From Sphingobium cyanobacteriorum (GTDB taxonomy: Bacteria > Pseudomonadota > Alphaproteobacteria > Sphingomonadales > Sphingomonadaceae), in assembly GCF_030580935.1 (NCBI RefSeq), contig NZ_JAUQOM010000001.1:434001-498000 (forward strand): 64,000 nt of DNA. Direction: 5' to 3'. A model generated the notes under the pieces. That model searched no databases and had not been told where the DNA came from. It saw only the letters and a program-made list of their open reading frames with translations. Below are positions 60,984-64,000 of this stretch, piece by piece. Position 1 is the first letter of the stretch. Each line of letters starts with the position of its first letter. A program made the translations under genes and the position numbers.

Positions 60984-63649
60984 TAGAACTGAGTCCCTAC
61001 ATTGAAGTTGATGAGTTTGGTGTCGTCCCCTGGTTCCTTCAGCAGGGCCTTGGCCACGTCGATGCGGAACGGCCCGAAGGGCGAGTTCCAGTTGACGCCA
61101 AAGCCCACCGACAAACGCGGCTTGAGCGTGTCGCCAAGATATTTTTCCGCAAATCCGGTGCCACTATTATGCTTGCCGCTGGAACAGATGGGGGCGGCAG
61201 ACGTACCTTCCGCACGGACAACTGTGCTGGTCTGGGTAGAGCCGGTGCCGGTCGTGACCAGGCATGTCCCCGGAAAATCGATCGTTCCCGGATCTTTCAG
61301 CCCCGCCACTGCCCCGACATCCACGAATACCGAAGGACGCAGCCCCATTTCGCGCGCGCCCGAACCCAGCGGAATTTCGATCTCGCCACGCGCCAGATAA
61401 TAGATCCGCCCGCCCAGCGCATCGTCCGTCCGGTTGTTGCGCTCGGTCGATTCCACGCCCGTAATGACCCCGGTGGTCGCATCGGTGCTTGTCGTGTAAT
61501 AGCGCCGCACCACGCGCGGGCCGACGCCGCGAATGTCGAAGCCGCGCATCTGCGGATTGCCCAGGAAGAAACGATCGGTCAGGCGGATGGGATCGACCAG
61601 TTGCTCGGTCGCGTCGCGACGGTCGCCTTCCAGGCTGTGGATATAGCCGCCTTCGCCGGTCAGCGAGAAGATGAAGCCCCCGCCCAGCGGCACGAACTTG
61701 GCGGCGGACAGGCGGGTTCGGATATATTTGACATCGCCACCCAGGCCGGCGAAATCCTGGCTGAGCGTGACATTCTGGCCCCGCGTCGCGCGGATGCGGT
61801 TGTCGCGGGTGTCATAGATCAGCGAATAGCCGACCGACGATGTGGTCCGCTTGCCGATCGCGTCGCACAGATAACGGCCGGCCAGCAACGGGTCGCATTG
61901 CGGCCCCAGCGGCCCGGCGCCATCGGGATCGGAATAATAAGTGCCCTTGTCGAGCGTCACATCGTCGAAGTTCAGGCTGTAGCGCAGCGCCAGCGACATA
62001 TATTCGGTGATCGGCACGCCCGCCCGGATCTGGAAGCCGGTCGTGGTCTGTTCATATGTCGTGTCGCGGTCGTTATTGTTGAGATACCGGAAGCTGTTCA
62101 GGTCGCGGCGATAGATGTCGCCGCCGATCGCGATATTCTTGTCCAGGAAATAGGGTTCGGTAAAGCCCAGCTCGACCGACTTGGAATAGGCCGAATAATT
62201 GACCGAGGCCCGCAATTCCTGGCCCTTGCCGCGGAAATTGCGCTGGGTGATCGACGCCGACACGATGAAGCGTTCAAGCGACGAGAAGCCCGCCGACAGC
62301 GACAGTTCGCCGGTCGATTTTTCCTGGACGTTGGTTTCCAGCACGATGCGGTCGGGCGCGGAACCGGGCTTCTGCTCGATGTCCAGCTTCTCCTGGAAAT
62401 AGCCGAGCGAATTGATCCGGTCCTTCGACCGCTTGACCAGGAAGCTGTTGAAGGCGTCGCCTTCGGCCAGGCGGAATTCGCGACGCACGACCTTGTCCTG
62501 GGTCAGCGTGTTGCCGTTGATGTCGACCCGCTCGACATAGACGCGCGGCGCGTTGGCGATGCGGAAATTGATCCCCATCGTCAGCGATTCCTTGTCGCGG
62601 TTGAAATCGGGCGACACGTCGGCAAAGGCATAGCCGAACAGGCCGGCCGTCTCGCTCAGCGTGTCGACCGTGTCCTCGACCTGCTTGGCGTTGTACCAGT
62701 CGCCCTTCTTCATCGGCAGGCGCCGGGTCAGGCTGTCGCCCGACAGGTCGCGAATGTCCGATTCGACCTTCACGTCGCCGAACTTGTAGCGGTCGCCTTC
62801 CTCCACCACATAGGTGATGATGAAGTCCTGCTTGTCGGGCGTCAGTTCCGCCACGGCGGAAATCACGCGGAAATCGGCATAGCCTTCGGTCAGGTAGAAC
62901 TGGCGCAGCTTCTGCTGGTCATAGGCCAGGCGATCGGGATCATAGCTGGTGCCCGACGAAAAGACGCGGAACCAGCGCGACTGTTTCGTCACCATCTGGC
63001 TGCGCAGTTCGCCGTCCTTGAACTTGTCATTGCCGATGATGTTGATCTGGCGGACCTTGGACTTGGGGCCCTCGCTGATTTCGAACACGATATCGACGCG
63101 GTTCTGGTCCAGTTGCACCAGCTTGGGTTCGATCGTCGCGGCGAAGCGGCCTTGCCGGCGATAAAGCTCGACGATGCGGGCAACATCGGCGCGCACCTTG
63201 GACCGGGTGTAGATCTGCCGCGGGGCCAGCTTGATTTCCGGCCGGATCTTGTCCTCTTTCAGCCGCTTGTTGCCTTCCAGCACGATGCGGTTGATGACCG
63301 GATTTTCCTTCACCTCAACCGTCAGCGCGCCATTGTCGTTGCGGATTTGCACATCGGCGAACAATTCGGTTTCGTACAGGTCGCGCAGCGCCTGATCGAG
63401 CGATTCCTGGCTGTAGGGCTGGCCGATGCGCAGCTTGGTGTAGGACAGGACCGTATCCGGCTCCAGCCGCTGGGTGCCGGTGACGGTGATGGCGCGGACC
63501 GTGCCCTGCGGCGCGATCACCGGGGCAGCGACAGACGCGGCCGGCGCGGCGGCGTCCTGCGCCATGGCGGGGACGGCCGGGAGGCCCGCGATCATGGTCG
63601 TCGCCAACAGGGCGGCCACGACCGGGCGCTGCCTCAAGCTGCTGTTCAT
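60983..63649 (-). CDS. bamA: Outer membrane protein assembly factor BamA
   Basis: 888 residues from the ATG at 63649 (893 from 63664). Signal peptide (ALLATTMIAGLPAVPAMA), an Ala-rich linker, five POTRA domains from about residue 55 (ITVTGTQRLEPDTVLSY), then the 16-strand barrel with the loop 6 motif (QMRGFDIRGVGPRV) and terminal INFNVGTQF. Core of the BAM complex. Followed directly by skp. Confidence 0.97.
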   Translation of the reverse strand: MNSSLRQRPVVAALLATTMIAGLPAVPAMAQDAAAPAASVAAPVIAPQGTVRAITVTGTQRLEPDTVLSYTKLRIGQPYSQESLDQALRDLYETELFADVQIRNDNGALTVEVKENPVINRIVLEGNKRLKEDKIRPEIKLAPRQIYTRSKVRADVARIVELYRRQGRFAATIEPKLVQLDQNRVDIVFEISEGPKSKVRQINIIGNDKFKDGELRSQMVTKQSRWFRVFSSGTSYDPDRLAYDQQKLRQFYLTEGYADFRVISAVAELTPDKQDFIITYVVEEGDRYKFGDVKVESDIRDLSGDSLTRRLPMKKGDWYNAKQVEDTVDTLSETAGLFGYAFADVSPDFNRDKESLTMGINFRIANAPRVYVERVDINGNTLTQDKVVRREFRLAEGDAFNSFLVKRSKDRINSLGYFQEKLDIEQKPGSAPDRIVLETNVQEKSTGELSLSAGFSSLERFIVSASITQRNFRGKGQELRASVNYSAYSKSVELGFTEPYFLDKNIAIGGDIYRRDLNSFRYLNNNDRDTTYEQTTTGFQIRAGVPITEYMSLALRYSLNFDDVTLDKGTYYSDPDGAGPLGPQCDPLLAGRYLCDAIGKRTTSSVGYSLIYDTRDNRIRATRGQNVTLSQDFAGLGGDVKYIRTRLSAAKFVPLGGGFIFSLTGEGGYIHSLEGDRRDATEQLVDPIRLTDRFFLGNPQMRGFDIRGVGPRVVRRYYTTSTDATTGVITGVESTERNNRTDDALGGRIYYLARGEIEIPLGSGAREMGLRPSVFVDVGAVAGLKDPGTIDFPGTCLVTTGTGSTQTSTVVRAEGTSAAPICSSGKHNSGTGFAEKYLGDTLKPRLSVGFGVNWNSPFGPFRIDVAKALLKEPGDDTKLINFNVGTQF

Positions 63650-63739
63650 CGCTGTCACCCGCATCACCTCAAAAAATTCCGATTCAATGTTTCTGCCGCA
63701 ACAGACGCCGCCGAACGCGGCATCCCTGCCCGATGCGCG

Positions 63740-64000
63740 TCAACCGATCAAGCCGGACAGGCTTTTCCACAGCCCGAAAGACGACAAATCGTTGAAAGTC
63801 ACCAGCAGCATCATCGCCATCAGCACGGCCAGACCCGACCGATAGGCCCATTCCTGCGCCGCCGCGCTGACCGGCCGCCGCTGCACCGCCTCTATCCCGT
63901 AAAAAAGCAGATGCCCGCCATCCAGCATGGGAATTGGCAACAGGTTGATGAACCCCAAGTTAATCGAGATGAGCGCGGCGAAGAAGATGAAACTTTCGAT
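63740..64000 (-). CDS. rseP: RseP-type intramembrane zinc protease, C-terminal part
   Basis: 86 residues visible; the frame is open to the window end, so the N-terminal HExxH and PDZ domain lie outside. Seen: the last two helices with LGFINLLPIPMLDGGHLLF, the LDG motif that supplies the third zinc ligand. Site-2 protease that cleaves anti-sigma factors. Upstream neighbour of bamA as in most alphaproteobacteria. Confidence 0.92.
   Translation of the reverse strand: MESFIFFAALISINLGFINLLPIPMLDGGHLLFYGIEAVQRRPVSAAAQEWAYRSGLAVLMAMMLLVTFNDLSSFGLWKSLSGLIG

Overview
The window is a 64 kb, GC-rich, densely coded piece of chromosome. Protein sequences (RpoB/RpoC, BamA, short-type PurL, TonB receptor, Flp pilins) and gene orders such as rseP-bamA-skp-fabZ, aroK-aroB and accA-xerD point to an alphaproteobacterium of the order Sphingomonadales, probably Sphingobium-like. 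The genus is an inference. I found no plasmid, phage structural or CRISPR signature.
Layout. 1-8 kb: 3' part of a hybrid histidine kinase, a YhiN-type flavoprotein, a DUF188 protein, a two-domain peptidoglycan enzyme beside AT-rich DNA and a 28-bp perfect inverted repeat, an MFS exporter coupled to cysK, and a SleB-type cell wall hydrolase. 8-17.6 kb: rpoB and rpoC, separated by an unrecognised AT-richer ORF, then a strong terminator and tRNA-Gln(CUG). 18-22.7 kb: an ECF sigma/anti-sigma pair with an outer membrane barrel, an RGADD-repeat secreted protein, a secreted subtilase and a 54-residue secreted peptide. 23-29.4 kb: a PilZ protein and a TonB receptor/PepSY/flavoprotein operon with a DUF2946 gene. 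29.5-37.9 kb: MerR regulator and acyl-CoA dehydrogenase, amino-acid permease, dnaJ, dnaK, PCu(A)C chaperone. 37.9-48.5 kb: glmS, metallophosphoesterase, an AT-rich ORF coupled to glmU, glmU, gph, enoyl-CoA hydratase, purL, a DUF559 relic, small enzymes. 48.7-52 kb: DUF418 membrane protein, bfd-bfr iron storage, mutT, two Flp pilins. 52-64 kb: M48 protease, accA, xerD, a conserved secreted protein, aroK-aroB, rpmE, fabZ, skp, bamA and the end of rseP.
The most interesting find is at 18-22.7 kb. Four promoter-like sites of the form GGAATA-N15-CGTT lie in front of the sigma/anti-sigma operon, the subtilase gene, the RGADD-repeat gene and the 54-residue peptide gene. The 16-nt distance from GGAAT to CGTT is identical in all four. 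This reads as a compact autoregulated envelope regulon in which one sigma factor makes a secreted protease together with two small secreted (poly)peptides, one of them built of six near-identical units. I know of no described system with this composition. Second in interest are two AT-richer genes of unknown function set tightly into housekeeping operons: one between rpoB and rpoC, one overlapping the glmU stop codon by 4 nt.
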